In this document: positions 33,671-44,659 of the stretch, piece after piece
Layout of the letters: the number at the start of each line of letters is the position of its first letter
Position numbering within the stretch: position 1 is the stretch's first letter
NCBI RefSeq assembly: GCF_012530535.1
Contig: NZ_CP051299.1
Location: 62,001-126,000 of the forward strand
DNA: 64,000 nucleotides
DNA from: Microcella flavibacter
GTDB lineage: Bacteria; Actinomycetota; Actinomycetes; Actinomycetales; Microbacteriaceae
Reading direction: 5' to 3'
The notes under the pieces: model-generated
Told to the model about the DNA's origin: nothing
The model's database searches: none
The model's input: only the letters and a program-made list of their open reading frames with translations
Position numbers and translations under genes: made by a program

Positions 33671-34714
33671 TCAAATGTCTAGTTGCTGGAATTCGGAACC
33701 ACCTCGGGGGTCGAAGCGGGGCCCCTGAAGAGCGCAAGCCGGAAACGCAGAATTGCTTCGTGAGCCGGACGACTGCGGATTGTTTGGTCCGGGCGGCCGT
33801 CGACCGAAGTCGACCGCCTCCGCGAGGATCGCCCGCACCGCCACGATCGCCGGCCGCGCCGCCGAGGTCGTGCGCGCCGCCGTGAACACCGTGCGCTGCG
33901 GATCGCCCTCCAGCGCGAGCAGCGGCACCCGCGGCTCCGCCCCGCCCCAGACGAGGTCGGGCAGCAGCGCCACCGCGTGCCCGGCCTCCACGAGCCGGAT
34001 GTGCGCTTGCAGGTCGGCCGTCTCGAACCGCACGTCGGGCTCGAAGCCCGCGAGCCGGCACTGCTGCTCCGCCCAGTGGCGCGAGGCGGTGCCGCGGGGC
34101 TCCATGACCCAGGCGGCGCCGGCGGCGTCCGCGATCGAGGGGATGCTCGGCGCGAGCATCCCGTCAGCGCCGGGCCCCGGCGGCACGCCCAGCCGCAGCG
34201 CATCCCGCAGCAGGGGCACCCGGTCGAGCTCCGCCCGCCGCGGAGCGGCGTGCGCCGGGTACTCCTCGGCGATGACGAGGTCGAACTCGCGCGCCCACAC
34301 CTCGTCGAGGGCGCTCTCGGGTTCGCGCTGGGTGATCTCGACGCGCAGCTGCGGGTGGCGCTCGGCGAGCAGGCCCAGCGCGCGCGGGACGATGCCGAGC
34401 GCCGCCGACTGGAAGACGGCGAGCCGCACGGTGCCGCCGACGGTCGAGGCGCTCGCGGCGAGGCGGCTCTCGAGCGCTTCCATCTCGTCGAGCAGGCGGT
34501 CGGCGCCGGCGACGAGCAGGGCGCCCTCCGGCGTGAGCTGCACGCGCCGGCCGGCGCGCTCGAGGAGCGGCGTTCCGGCCTCCTGCTCGAGCAGGGAGAG
34601 CTGCTGCGAGATGGTCGAGGGGCTGTAGGAGAGCGCGCGGGCGACGGCGTGCAGGGTGCCGCGGCGCTGCACCTCGCGCAGCAGGCTCAGGCGGCGCAGG
34701 TCGAGCACGGGCAT
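33671..34714 (-). CDS. LysR-family regulator with an island-derived C-terminal tail
   Basis: 347 residues if ATG 34714 (MPVLDLRRLSLLREVQRRGTLHAVARALSYSPSTISQQLSLLE) is the start; ATG 34729 and TTG 34732 are alternatives. The HTH and the LysR effector-binding domain are intact up to about AVRAILAEAV. The last 45 or so residues (from DFGRRPPGP) do not look like LysR sequence and are encoded by the edge of the AT-richer island, which seems to have replaced the natural stop. It is divergent from putA and probably its regulator. Whether the tail harms function is unknown. Confidence 0.8.
   Translation of the reverse strand: MPVLDLRRLSLLREVQRRGTLHAVARALSYSPSTISQQLSLLEQEAGTPLLERAGRRVQLTPEGALLVAGADRLLDEMEALESRLAASASTVGGTVRLAVFQSAALGIVPRALGLLAERHPQLRVEITQREPESALDEVWAREFDLVIAEEYPAHAAPRRAELDRVPLLRDALRLGVPPGPGADGMLAPSIPSIADAAGAAWVMEPRGTASRHWAEQQCRLAGFEPDVRFETADLQAHIRLVEAGHAVALLPDLVWGGAEPRVPLLALEGDPQRTVFTAARTTSAARPAIVAVRAILAEAVDFGRRPPGPNNPQSSGSRSNSAFPACALQGPRFDPRGGSEFQQLDI
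34140..34162. repeat. Perfect GGGATGCTCG hairpin inside the LysR gene
   Basis: GGGATGCTCG (34140-34149), GCG, CGAGCATCCC (34153-34162). The arms are identical to the intergenic pair at 27596-27639. Confidence 0.7.
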
Positions 34715-34733
34715 CCCCTCATCGATCATCAAT

Positions 34734-34752
34734 TGTTCGGTCGAATCGAACA
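34734..34752. promoter_or_regulatory. Candidate LysR operator in the LysR/putA divergent region
   Basis: TGTTCG (34734-34739) and CGAACA (34747-34752) are exact inverted arms around a 7-nt spacer, in the place expected for an autoregulating LysR protein that also controls putA. Confidence 0.5.
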
Positions 34753-34868
34753 GTACCGTGCGCTATTCATCGCTTCCGCCGATGGGCCGGCCGGGCGCAC
34801 ACTGTGGATGTCGGGCGCGGACGCGCGCGGCGCGGCGACGAGCGGCGAAGGCTGGCAGTCTGATGACC

Positions 34869-37800
34869 ATGAGCGAGACCACCCCCCGAACGGGTGCCAC
34901 GAGCATCCCGGGTTCGGGCGATGCCGCGGCCACCGCCGCCCCCGCGACGAACGACGCGACGACGGCAGCGACGACCGCTGCCACGACCGACGCGGCCGCC
35001 GACGCCGCCGTGCAGCTCGTGCGCGACTGGCTCGCGCAGACGGAGGGCGTGAAGCCCGACGCGGGAGCGGCGCGGCTCGCGGGGCTGCTGCAGGATCCTC
35101 GGGGGCTCGACTTCGCGATCGGCTTCGTCGACCGGGTGGCCCGGCCCGACGACCTGCGCGTCGCGGGTCGCAATCTGGAGGAGCTCAGCAGGAGCATCCC
35201 GTCGTTCCTGCCCGCCCCGCTGCGCGGACTCATCGCGCTCGGCGGCGGCTTCGCGCCCCTGCTGCCGCGCCCGATCATCCCCATCGCCCGGCGCGTGCTG
35301 CGCGGCCTGGTCGGCCACCTCATCGTCGACGCGACCCCCTCGAAGCTCGGCGGAACCCTCGCAGGCCTGCGCGAGCAGGGCGACAAGCTCAACATCAACC
35401 TGCTCGGCGAGGCCGTGCTCGGCGACGCGGAGGCCGACCGCCGCCTCGAGGGCATCACCGAGCTCGTGCGCCGCGACGACGTCGACTACGTGTCGGTGAA
35501 GGTCTCGGCGATCGTCAGCCAGCTGTCGATGTGGTCGTTCGACGAGACCGTCGAGCGCGTCGTCGCCCGCCTCGCGCCCCTCTACGACACGGCCGCGCTC
35601 GGCGTCTCGCCGACCTTCCTCAACCTCGACATGGAGGAGTTCCGCGACCTGGACCTCACCATCGCGGTGTTCGAGAAGCTGCTGGCCCGGCCGAGCCTGA
35701 AGAGCTACGAGGCCGGCATCGTGCTGCAGGCGTACCTGCCCGAGGCGCTGCCCGCCCTGGAGCGTCTCACCGCGTGGGCGCAGCGGCGCCGAGCCGAGGG
35801 CGGTGCGGGCATCAAGGTGCGCGTCGTGAAGGGCGCCAACCTCGCCATGGAGCGCGTCGACGCGGCTCTGCACCACTGGCCCGTCGCGGTGCTGCCGAGC
35901 AAGCAGGCGAGCGATGCGAACTACAAGCGCGTCATCGAGTACGCGCTGAACCCCGATCGGGTGGATGCCGTGCGCATCGGCGTCGCCGGCCACAACCTCT
36001 TCGACATCGCGTGGACGCACCTGCTCGCGACCTCCCGCGGCGTCGCCGACCGGGTCGAGTTCGAGATGCTGCTCGGCATGGCCTCGGCGCAGGCCGACGC
36101 GGTGCGCCGCACGGTCGGGCACCTGCTGCTCTACACGCCGGTCGTGCATCCCGAGGATTTCGAGTCGGCGATCAGCTACCTCATCCGCCGTCTGGAGGAG
36201 AACGCGAGCACCGAGAACTTCCTCTCCGGCGTCTTCGAGCTCTCGGGCGACGCGCGCATCTTCGCCCGCGAGGAGGGCCGGTTCCGCGCCTCGCTCGCCG
36301 ATCTCGCCGCGTCCCCGGCGGCCCCCGCCCCGCATCGGGTGCAGAACCGGCTGACCGAGGGGGATGCTCCGCGCGCCCTCCCCGCGGCCGCCCGCCTCAG
36401 CGACCCGGGTTCGCTGTCGGGCGTGCGCGAGGCCTTCGACAACGAGCCCGACACCGACCCCGCCCTGCCGGCCAACCGGCAGTGGGGGCGCGCCGTGCTC
36501 GCCGCCGCCGCGGCGCACGCCGAGGAGTCGTCGCCGCTCGGCGCCGAGACGGTGGCGCGCGCCGCCGTGGCGGACGCGGGGTCGCTCGAGCGCACCGTCG
36601 CCGACGCCCGTGCGGCGGCCGCCGGCTGGGCCGCCCGCTCGGCACCCGATCGGGCGTCCGTGCTGCACGCCGCGGGCCGAGCGCTCGCCGCGCGCCGGGC
36701 GGAGCTGCTCGAGGTCATGGTCGCCGAGGCGGGCAAGACGCTCGCCGAGGGCGACCCCGAGATCAGCGAGGCCATCGACTTCGCGCACTACTACGCCGAG
36801 AGCGCGCGCGATCTGGCGCTCGTCGACGACGCCCGCTTCGTGCCGGCGCGGCTGACGGTCGTCGCCCCGCCCTGGAACTTCCCCGTCGCGATCCCGGCGG
36901 GCAGCGTTCTCGCGGCGCTCGCCGCGGGCAGCGCCGTCATCATCAAGCCCGCGCCGCAGGTGAAGCGCTGCGCGGCGATCATGGTCGAGGCGCTGTGGGC
37001 GGCGGGCGTCCCCCGCGAGGTGCTGCGCTTCGTCGACGTGCCCGAGAACGAGCTCGGCCGCGCCCTCATCGCGCACCCGGCGGTCGACCGCGTCGTGCTG
37101 ACGGGCGCGTTCGAGACGGCGGCGCTGTTCCGCTCGTGGCGCTCGGATCTGCCGATCCTCGCCGAGACGAGCGGCAAGAACGCGATCGTCGTGACGCCCT
37201 CGGCCGACTACGACCTCGCCGTCGCCGATATCGCGAAGTCGGCGTTCGGGCACGCGGGCCAGAAGTGCTCGGCGGCCTCGCTCGCCATCCTGGTCGGCTC
37301 GGTGGCCGACAGCGCGCGGTTCCGCCGCCAGCTGGTGGATGCGGTGAGCACCATGAAGGTGGGCTGGGCGACCGACCCGACGACGATCGTGGGCCCGCTC
37401 GTCGAGCCCGCGCAGGGCAAACTGCTGCGCGCGCTCACGACGCTCGGCGAGGGCGAGGAGTGGCTCGTCGAGCCGCGCCGCCTCGACGACGAGGGCCGGC
37501 TCTGGAGCCCGGGGGTGCGTCTCGGCGTGCGCGAGGGCAGCGAGTTCCACACGACCGAGTACTTCGGCCCCGTGCTCGGCATCATGCGCGCCCGCGACCT
37601 CGACGAGGCGCTCGACCTGCAGAACGCGACGAGCTTCGGCCTCACCGCCGGACTGCACTCGCTCGACCGCGACGAGGTCGCGCAGTGGCTCGACGAGGTC
37701 GAGGCCGGTAACCTCTACGTGAACCGCGGCATCACGGGCGCGATCGTGCGCCGGCAGCCCTTCGGCGGCTGGAAGCGCTCGAGCGTCGGCGGTTCGACGA

Positions 37801-38564
37801 AGGCCGGCGGCCCCTCCTACGTCATGGGCTTCGGCTCGTGGCAGCCGGTGGCGCGCGAGCCGAAGAAGAACCTCAGCCTGCGCCACCTCTCGCCCGGGGT
37901 GCAGCGTCTGCTGCAGGCGGCGCAGCCGGGCCTCGACTTCGCCGGCTTCGACGCCGCGCGCGCCGGGGCGCTCAGCGACGAGAAGGCCTGGCAGGACGAG
38001 TTCGGGCTGGCCCGCGACGTGAGCGGGCTCGGCGTCGAGCGCAACGTGCTGCGCTACCGCCCCACCGAGGTGCAGCTGCGCCTCGCGGAGGGAGCGCCGA
38101 TGGCGGGGCTCGTGCGCCTGCTCGCCGGGGCCGCCCGCGTGGGAGCCGCCGTCGCCGTGAGCTCGGCCATCCCGCTCGCGGCGCCGCTCGTGGCCCTGCT
38201 CGAGTCGGTGGCCTCCGACGACCCGTTCGCGGTCGACCGGGCCGCGACGGCCGTCGTCATCGAATCGGACGCCGCCTTCACCGCCCGCGTCGTCGAGCGG
38301 CGCCCGGCGCGCATCCGCATCGTCGGCGCCGATGGCGCGATCGCGCCCTTCGTGTCGTCATCGCCGGATGCCCGCCTCGGCGCCGTCGTCGCGCGCGAGC
38401 TGCACGCCGCCCTCGGCGGAGACCCCGACGTGGCGATCTACGCGGGCCCGGTGACCGCGGCCGGCCGCGTGGAGCTGCTCCCGTTCCTGCGCGAGCAGGC
38501 CGTGTCGCTCACCGCCCACCGCTTCGGCAATCCGTTCCCGGCGCTGGGGGAGCTGCCGCTGTAG
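34869..38564 (+). CDS. putA: Bifunctional proline dehydrogenase / glutamate semialdehyde dehydrogenase
   Basis: 1231 residues from ATG 34869 (CAGTCT lies 7 nt before it; ATG 34863 is possible). The N-terminal third is the FAD proline dehydrogenase barrel (NINLLGEAVLGD, YVSVKVSAI, VRVVKGAN); the middle is an aldehyde dehydrogenase with APPWNFPVAIPAG, ETSGKNA and catalytic Cys800 in GHAGQKCSAAS; a C-terminal domain of about 250 residues follows. It oxidises proline to glutamate in two steps. It could also oxidise the semialdehyde made by RocD at 46812. No N-terminal DNA-binding domain is seen. Confidence 0.94.
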   Translation: MSETTPRTGATSIPGSGDAAATAAPATNDATTAATTAATTDAAADAAVQLVRDWLAQTEGVKPDAGAARLAGLLQDPRGLDFAIGFVDRVARPDDLRVAGRNLEELSRSIPSFLPAPLRGLIALGGGFAPLLPRPIIPIARRVLRGLVGHLIVDATPSKLGGTLAGLREQGDKLNINLLGEAVLGDAEADRRLEGITELVRRDDVDYVSVKVSAIVSQLSMWSFDETVERVVARLAPLYDTAALGVSPTFLNLDMEEFRDLDLTIAVFEKLLARPSLKSYEAGIVLQAYLPEALPALERLTAWAQRRRAEGGAGIKVRVVKGANLAMERVDAALHHWPVAVLPSKQASDANYKRVIEYALNPDRVDAVRIGVAGHNLFDIAWTHLLATSRGVADRVEFEMLLGMASAQADAVRRTVGHLLLYTPVVHPEDFESAISYLIRRLEENASTENFLSGVFELSGDARIFAREEGRFRASLADLAASPAAPAPHRVQNRLTEGDAPRALPAAARLSDPGSLSGVREAFDNEPDTDPALPANRQWGRAVLAAAAAHAEESSPLGAETVARAAVADAGSLERTVADARAAAAGWAARSAPDRASVLHAAGRALAARRAELLEVMVAEAGKTLAEGDPEISEAIDFAHYYAESARDLALVDDARFVPARLTVVAPPWNFPVAIPAGSVLAALAAGSAVIIKPAPQVKRCAAIMVEALWAAGVPREVLRFVDVPENELGRALIAHPAVDRVVLTGAFETAALFRSWRSDLPILAETSGKNAIVVTPSADYDLAVADIAKSAFGHAGQKCSAASLAILVGSVADSARFRRQLVDAVSTMKVGWATDPTTIVGPLVEPAQGKLLRALTTLGEGEEWLVEPRRLDDEGRLWSPGVRLGVREGSEFHTTEYFGPVLGIMRARDLDEALDLQNATSFGLTAGLHSLDRDEVAQWLDEVEAGNLYVNRGITGAIVRRQPFGGWKRSSVGGSTKAGGPSYVMGFGSWQPVAREPKKNLSLRHLSPGVQRLLQAAQPGLDFAGFDAARAGALSDEKAWQDEFGLARDVSGLGVERNVLRYRPTEVQLRLAEGAPMAGLVRLLAGAARVGAAVAVSSAIPLAAPLVALLESVASDDPFAVDRAATAVVIESDAAFTARVVERRPARIRIVGADGAIAPFVSSSPDARLGAVVARELHAALGGDPDVAIYAGPVTAAGRVELLPFLREQAVSLTAHRFGNPFPALGELPL

Positions 38565-38689
38565 GGGTCGCGGCCGGCTGCCTGCTCGTCCCGCGCCGCC
38601 CTCGATCTGCATCGCTCCGCCACCGCGAGTACGGCACCGCGACGGTGACGGCCGACGCTGCACCGGGGTCCGGGTCGCCCGCCCAACGC

Positions 38690-38746
38690 CCTTCCACAAC
38701 TTCGGATCGCCCGAATCCGTTTCACACGATCCGCAGTTGTGGAAGG
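38690..38746. repeat. Palindromic element, family B, copy 1
   Basis: The 19-nt arm CCTTCCACAACTTCGGATC (38690-38708) pairs with GATCCGCAGTTGTGGAAGG (38728-38746) with one mismatch. A related copy is at 58727-58775. It probably also acts as a bidirectional terminator. Confidence 0.8.
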
Positions 38747-38820
38747 AGCGCGAGGTCGAGTCCTCCGCCGGAGACCGCGCCCTGCGTGCGAGCAACCCTG
38801 CGGTCGCGGGTGCTGCGAGG

Positions 38821-38860
38821 GTGACCGCGTGACCGCGTGACCGCGTGACCGCGTGACCGC
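38821..38860. repeat. 8-bp tandem array (GTGACCGC x5)
   Basis: Five perfect head-to-tail copies of GTGACCGC, then a degenerate sixth (GCGACCGG). Confidence 0.9.
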
Positions 38861-38904
38861 GCGACCGGCGGCCGAGTGGGCGGGGGCGTGGCGTGGTGCG
38901 CGGC

Positions 38905-39261
38905 TCAGGTGCGCAGCGCGGCCCGGACGAGCGCGAGCGCCGCGTCCTCGGGCAGGCCCAGGCGGCGCACCCGGTCGGCGAACTGGCGTGCGGCATCCTG
39001 CGCCTGCTGCTGCGTGGGGTCGCCGTGCTGGGCGATGAAGGTGCCGTTGCGGCCGCGGGTCTCGATGACGCCGTCGGCCTCGAGCTCGCGGTAGGCGCGG
39101 GCGACGGTGTTGACGGCGAGGCCGAGCTCCTCGGCGAGGGCGCGCACGGTCGGCAGCTTCGCCCCGGCGGCGATCGCGCCGGCGGTGACGGCGTCGCGCA
39201 CCTGCACGCGCAGCTGCTCGTAGGGGGGCGTTCCCGACGTCGGATCGACGGTGATGATCAC
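38905..39261 (-). CDS. GntR-family regulator (short, YtrA-like)
   Basis: 118 residues from GTG 39261. IITVDPTSGTPPYEQLRVQVRDAVTAGAIAAGAKLPTVRALAEELGLAVNTVARAYRELEADGVIETRGRNGTFI is the complete GntR winged helix, with only a short C-terminal helix instead of an effector domain, as in the YtrA subgroup. A -10-like TATCCT lies 6 nt before the GTG on the minus strand. The target is unknown. Confidence 0.9.
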   Translation of the reverse strand: MIITVDPTSGTPPYEQLRVQVRDAVTAGAIAAGAKLPTVRALAEELGLAVNTVARAYRELEADGVIETRGRNGTFIAQHGDPTQQQAQDAARQFADRVRRLGLPEDAALALVRAALRT

Positions 39262-39267
39262 GGTCGG

Positions 39268-39273
39268 AGGATA
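39268..39273 (-). promoter_or_regulatory. -10 box TATCCT for leaderless GntR mRNA
   Basis: On the minus strand TATCCT is followed by 6 nt and the GTG start at 39261. It decides the start. Confidence 0.5.
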
Positions 39274-39296
39274 CCCGGGGCAGGAGTGCGTTCGGG

Positions 39297-39740
39297 TCAG
39301 TCGCCCTTCTCGGCCGCCGCCTCCTCGTCGGGGTGGATCGGCGTCCAGCCGTACCACCCGTCGTCGGCCGGGATCACGCCCCAGTCGCCGCAGACGAAGA
39401 CCGACTCGACGAAGGGGTCCGGCGCGCCCTCGACCGAGAACGCCGGCCCGGAGAGCCGCTCCACCTCGACGCACCGCGCGGGATCGAGCGCGGTCGACGT
39501 CGTCGCGAGCAGCACCGCGGGGTCGGCGTCGGGGGTCTCCCGCAGGCGGATCCCCGTCGCGTCCGCGGGCAGCCACGTCGCCGTGCGCTCCCCGTCGGCG
39601 ACGAACTCGGCGGTCGTCGCGAACTCGGCCGCCCGCTCGTTCTGGAGGGCGTCGCCGATCGCGCAGCCGACGAGGCTGACGGACGAGAGGGCGACGACGG
39701 GGGCGAGGAGGGCGAGGGCGAGACTGCGCGAAGGGGTCAT
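39297..39740 (-). CDS. Putative lipoprotein, function unknown
   Basis: 147 residues from ATG 39740. The signal peptide LALALLAPVVALSSVSLVGC ends in a lipobox (LVGC). The mature part has two cysteines (PARCVEVE and FVCGDWGV) that could form a disulfide, and ends in an acidic/Lys tail. I recognise no family. Confidence 0.65.
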   Translation of the reverse strand: MTPSRSLALALLAPVVALSSVSLVGCAIGDALQNERAAEFATTAEFVADGERTATWLPADATGIRLRETPDADPAVLLATTSTALDPARCVEVERLSGPAFSVEGAPDPFVESVFVCGDWGVIPADDGWYGWTPIHPDEEAAAEKGD

Positions 39741-39867
39741 GAGTCCATTCAGCCCGCGTGCACGCCGCCCGTCCTCGCCCGCGAGGACTGCCGGGTCGGC
39801 CCGCGAGGACCGTTCCTCCTCAGCCCTGCGACCCCTGCCGCCCCACCGCGCGCGCCCCACCGCGCAC

Positions 39868-39937
39868 GTCGAGTTGCGGTCTCGACGCCGACTTGAGCCT
39901 TCGGAACCCTCAACTCGACACGAACCCGCAACTCGAC
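39868..39937. repeat. Palindromic element, family C, copy 2
   Basis: GTCGAGTTGCGG (39868-39879) and CCGCAACTCGAC (39926-39937) are exact complements. The interior (CGACTTGAGCCTTCGGAA, then CTCGACACGAACC) closely matches the copy at 30610-30675. Confidence 0.85.
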
Positions 39938-39981
39938 GCCGCGAGCCGCTCGCCGAGGCGCCGCCCCGCCCGCCGCGCCTC

Positions 39982-41454
39982 CTACCCGGCGGCCGGCGCG
40001 TGGCGCTCGAGGAACGCGTACACCTCGGTGCGATCCACGCCGGGGAAGCTCTCGCGGGGCAGCGCCGCCAGCAGCGACGAGTGGATGCGCGCCTGCGGGC
40101 GGGCGGCGGCGGCCCAGCGGGCGGCGAGCTCCGGCGGAGCATCCTGGCAGCAGGAGGGGTCGGGGCAGGTCGACGTACCCCGCCGCGGGGTCTCGCGCCC
40201 GCGGAACCACTTGACGTGCGCGAAGGGCGTGCCCACCGAGATCGAGAAGTCGCCCGCCGAGCCCGACTCGATGCGCGAGGTGCACCAGTACGTGCCCGTG
40301 GGCTTGTCGGTGTACTGGTGGTACGGGCTGAAGCGGTCCGGCTCCTCGAAGACCTGCCGCGCCGACCAGCGGCGGCACACGGTCTGCCCCTCCACGGCGC
40401 CGAGGGCATCGGTCGGGAACCGCACGGCGTCGTTCTCGTACGCCTTCGACAGCACGCCGGCGGCCGAGACCTTGAGGAAGTGCACCGGGATGCCGAGGTG
40501 CTCGGTGGCGAGGTTCGTGAAGCGGTGCGCGGCGGTCTCGTACGAGACGGCGAAGCGGTCGCGCAGATCCTCGACGGCGAGGGCGCGCTCGGCCTTCGCC
40601 TGCTGCAGGAATCCGACGGCGTCGGCCTCGGGCACGAGCAGCGCGGCCGCGAGGTAGTTCGACTCGACGCGCTGCGTCAGGAACTCGGCGTACGACCGCG
40701 GCTCGGGCCGCTGCAGCACGTGCCCGGCGAGCGCCTGCAGCAGGGTCGTGCGCGGGTCGCGCCCCGGCGCGTGCTGCGCGGGCAGGTAGATGCGGCCGTG
40801 CTCGAGGTCGGTGACCGAGCGGGCCGAGGGCGGCAGGTCGCTCACGTGGTGCAGCGTGAAGCCGAGGTGCGCGGCGAGCTCGGCCGCGAGGCGCTGCGAG
40901 AGCGGCCCGCCCTCGTGCCCGACCGCCCGCAGCAGCTCGGCCGCCTGCGCCTCGAGCTCGCCGAAGTAGTTGCCGCGCGCCCGCATCTCGCCGCGCAGCT
41001 CGGCGTTCGCGCGCCGCGCCTCCTCGGGCGTCGCCGCGCGCTCGCGGTGCACGCGGTCGAGCTCGCCATGCAGGGCGAGCAGGGTGCGCAGGGCCTCGTC
41101 GCTGAGGCTCTTGCGCGTCGGCAGCGAGGGGATGCCCAGGCTCGAGTACAGCGCCCCCGACTGCGCCCGCTCCCACGCGATCTCGAGCGCCGCGCGCCCC
41201 GTCGGTGCCTCCGCGCTCAGCAGCCGATCGAGGCTCACGCCGAGGGCGCGGGCGAGCGACTGCAGCTCGCTCAGCCGCGCCTCGCGCTTGCCGTTCTCCA
41301 GCACGGAGAGGTGCGAGGGGGCGATGCCGATCGCCTCGGCGAGCGCCGCGAGGGTCATGCCGGCCTCGCCGCGCAGGGTGCGCACGCGACGGCCGAGGGT
41401 CAGGGTGTCGAGCATGTCATCAGCCTGGGCGGGGCGCGCGTCGTCGGGAACCAT
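39982..41454 (-). CDS. ramB: RamB-like (ScfR-type) XRE regulator
   Basis: 490 residues. An N-terminal XRE HTH ([53 protein letters not shown]) is followed by an ImmA/IrrE-like segment ([24 protein letters not shown]) and a C-terminal Cys-containing domain ([28 protein letters not shown]). This is the layout of RamB, the regulator of acetate metabolism in Corynebacterium, which represses aceA and aceB. Here it is divergent from aceA. ATG 41454 is used; ATG 41415 is an alternative just before the HTH. Confidence 0.87.
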   Translation of the reverse strand: MVPDDARPAQADDMLDTLTLGRRVRTLRGEAGMTLAALAEAIGIAPSHLSVLENGKREARLSELQSLARALGVSLDRLLSAEAPTGRAALEIAWERAQSGALYSSLGIPSLPTRKSLSDEALRTLLALHGELDRVHRERAATPEEARRANAELRGEMRARGNYFGELEAQAAELLRAVGHEGGPLSQRLAAELAAHLGFTLHHVSDLPPSARSVTDLEHGRIYLPAQHAPGRDPRTTLLQALAGHVLQRPEPRSYAEFLTQRVESNYLAAALLVPEADAVGFLQQAKAERALAVEDLRDRFAVSYETAAHRFTNLATEHLGIPVHFLKVSAAGVLSKAYENDAVRFPTDALGAVEGQTVCRRWSARQVFEEPDRFSPYHQYTDKPTGTYWCTSRIESGSAGDFSISVGTPFAHVKWFRGRETPRRGTSTCPDPSCCQDAPPELAARWAAAARPQARIHSSLLAALPRESFPGVDRTEVYAFLERHAPAAG

Positions 41455-41489
41455 GCGCCGAGCATCCCACCGCCCGCCTTTCGGCGGAA

Positions 41490-41545
41490 GCGAAGAACAC
41501 GAATATTTCAGTCAATCTCGCCGGGTGAGCCGTCGCGTTCTTCGC
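41490..41545. promoter_or_regulatory. Inverted repeat in the ramB/aceA divergent region, candidate RamB operator
   Basis: GCGAAGAAC (41490-41498) and GTTCTTCGC (41537-41545) are exact complements 38 nt apart, in an AT-richer stretch between the divergent starts. The half-site differs from the published Corynebacterium RamB motif. Confidence 0.5.
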
Positions 41546-41590
41546 CGAGGGTGGGTCTCACGACGCACCAGCCCCACTCAGGAGGACACC

Positions 41591-42910
41591 ATGAGCACCG
41601 ACCGCACCCGCCGCACCGGCGACGAGACGCAGACCGCCGCCGAGCTCGAGACCGCGTGGAAGACCGAGGCCCGCTGGGCCGGCGTGCAGCGCGACTACTC
41701 CGCCGAGGACGTCGTCGCCCTGCGCGGATCGGTGCGCGTCGACCACACGATCGCCCGCCGCGGCGCCGAGAACCTGTGGAGCCTCATCCACGACGAGCCC
41801 TACGTCAACGCGCTCGGCGCCCTCACCGGCAACCAGGCCGTGCAGCAGATCCGCGCCGGCCTCAAGGCCATCTACCTCTCCGGCTGGCAGGTCGCCGCCG
41901 ACGCCAACCTCAGCGGCCAGACCTACCCCGACCAGAGCCTGTACCCCGCCAACTCGGTGCCGGCGGTCGTGAAGCGCATCAACAACGCCCTGCTGCGCGC
42001 CGATCAGATCGCCACGAGCGAGGGCGGCGAGGCGATGGGCGCGGATGCTCGCATCGACTGGCTCGCCCCCATCGTCGCGGATGCCGAGGCCGGCTTCGGC
42101 GGTCCTCTCAACGCCTACGAGCTCATGACCGCCATGATCGAGGCCGGAGCCGCCGGCGTGCACTGGGAGGACCAGCTCGCCAGCGAGAAGAAGTGCGGCC
42201 ACATGGGCGGCAAGGTGCTCGTGCCGACGCAGCAGCACATCCGCACCCTCAACGCCGCGCGTCTCGCGGCCGACGTCGCCGGGGTGCCGAGCATCATCGT
42301 CGCCCGCACCGACTCGCTCGCCGCCGACCTCGTCACGAGCGACATCGACGAGCGCGACCGCCGGTTCCTCACGGGCGACCGCACCGAGGAGGGCTTCTTC
42401 CGCACGACACCGGGCATCGACACCGTGCTGGCCCGCGGACACGCCTACGCCCCCTACGCCGACCTGCTCTGGGTCGAGTCGAGCGAGCCCGACCTCGAGC
42501 TGGCGCGCACCTTCGCCGAGAGCATCCACAAGGAGTTCCCCGGCAAGAAGCTCGCCTACAACTGCTCGCCCTCCTTCAACTGGAAGCGGCACCTCGACGA
42601 CGACACCATCGCGAGGTTCCAGAACGAGCTCGGGGCGATGGGCTACGCGTTCCAGTTCATCACCCTCGCCGGGTTCCACTCGCTCAACCACTCGATGTTC
42701 GAGCTCGCGCGCGGCTACAAGGAGCGCCAGATGAGCGCCTACGTCGAGCTGCAGGAGGCCGAGTTCGCCTCCGAGGTTCACGGGTACACGGCGACCAAGC
42801 ACCAGCGCGAGGTCGGCACCGGCTACTTCGACCGCATCGCGACCGCGCTCAACCCGGCGAGCTCCACGCTCGCGCTCGTCGGCTCGACCGAGTCGGCGCA
42901 GTTCCACTAG
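41591..42910 (+). CDS. aceA: Isocitrate lyase
   Basis: 439 residues from ATG 41591 with GGAGGA upstream. It splits isocitrate to glyoxylate and succinate. The catalytic loop KKCGHMGG holds Cys202; [11 protein letters not shown] and [13 protein letters not shown] are typical. First gene of the glyoxylate shunt, followed by aceB on the same strand. Confidence 0.97.
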   Translation: MSTDRTRRTGDETQTAAELETAWKTEARWAGVQRDYSAEDVVALRGSVRVDHTIARRGAENLWSLIHDEPYVNALGALTGNQAVQQIRAGLKAIYLSGWQVAADANLSGQTYPDQSLYPANSVPAVVKRINNALLRADQIATSEGGEAMGADARIDWLAPIVADAEAGFGGPLNAYELMTAMIEAGAAGVHWEDQLASEKKCGHMGGKVLVPTQQHIRTLNAARLAADVAGVPSIIVARTDSLAADLVTSDIDERDRRFLTGDRTEEGFFRTTPGIDTVLARGHAYAPYADLLWVESSEPDLELARTFAESIHKEFPGKKLAYNCSPSFNWKRHLDDDTIARFQNELGAMGYAFQFITLAGFHSLNHSMFELARGYKERQMSAYVELQEAEFASEVHGYTATKHQREVGTGYFDRIATALNPASSTLALVGSTESAQFH

Positions 42911-43008
42911 GCCCGGGCGGCACTCCGCTCGGCAGCACGGAACCCGGCGCGCGACCCGCGCCGGGCATCCCCTCACCGCTTCAGCGACACCACGGAAACG
43001 AGACCCTC

Positions 43009-44652
<1,644 letters not shown>

Positions 44653-44659
44653 GCGACGC

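Larger units (their letters stand above)
32430..33800. mobile_element. Small AT-richer island carrying a toxin-antitoxin pair
   Basis: From about 32430 to 33800 the sequence is clearly less GC-rich than its surroundings, with ordinary use of A/T-ending codons (TTT, GAA, AAA, ATT) that the rest of the window avoids. It holds only the Xre antitoxin and RES toxin genes. No integrase, IS end or tRNA is seen, so the transfer mechanism is unknown. Limits are by eye. Confidence 0.7.
38565..38904. other. Intergenic region, 340 nt, with a long hairpin and an 8-bp tandem array
   Basis: This gap between convergent putA and the GntR gene holds a 19-bp-arm palindrome (38690-38746) and five copies of GTGACCGC (38821-38860). 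No gene is supported. Confidence 0.7.

Noticed and set aside
33661-33740. tRNA 3' end or att site at the right edge of the RES/Xre island
   Set aside because: Some resemblance to a T-arm (GGGGTCGAAGC), but no cloverleaf, no CCA-proximal stem and no matching copy at the left edge.
34767-37886. 1039-codon minus-strand frame opposite putA
   Set aside because: An antisense shadow of a well-supported gene, with Arg/His/Glu-rich composition and no motif.
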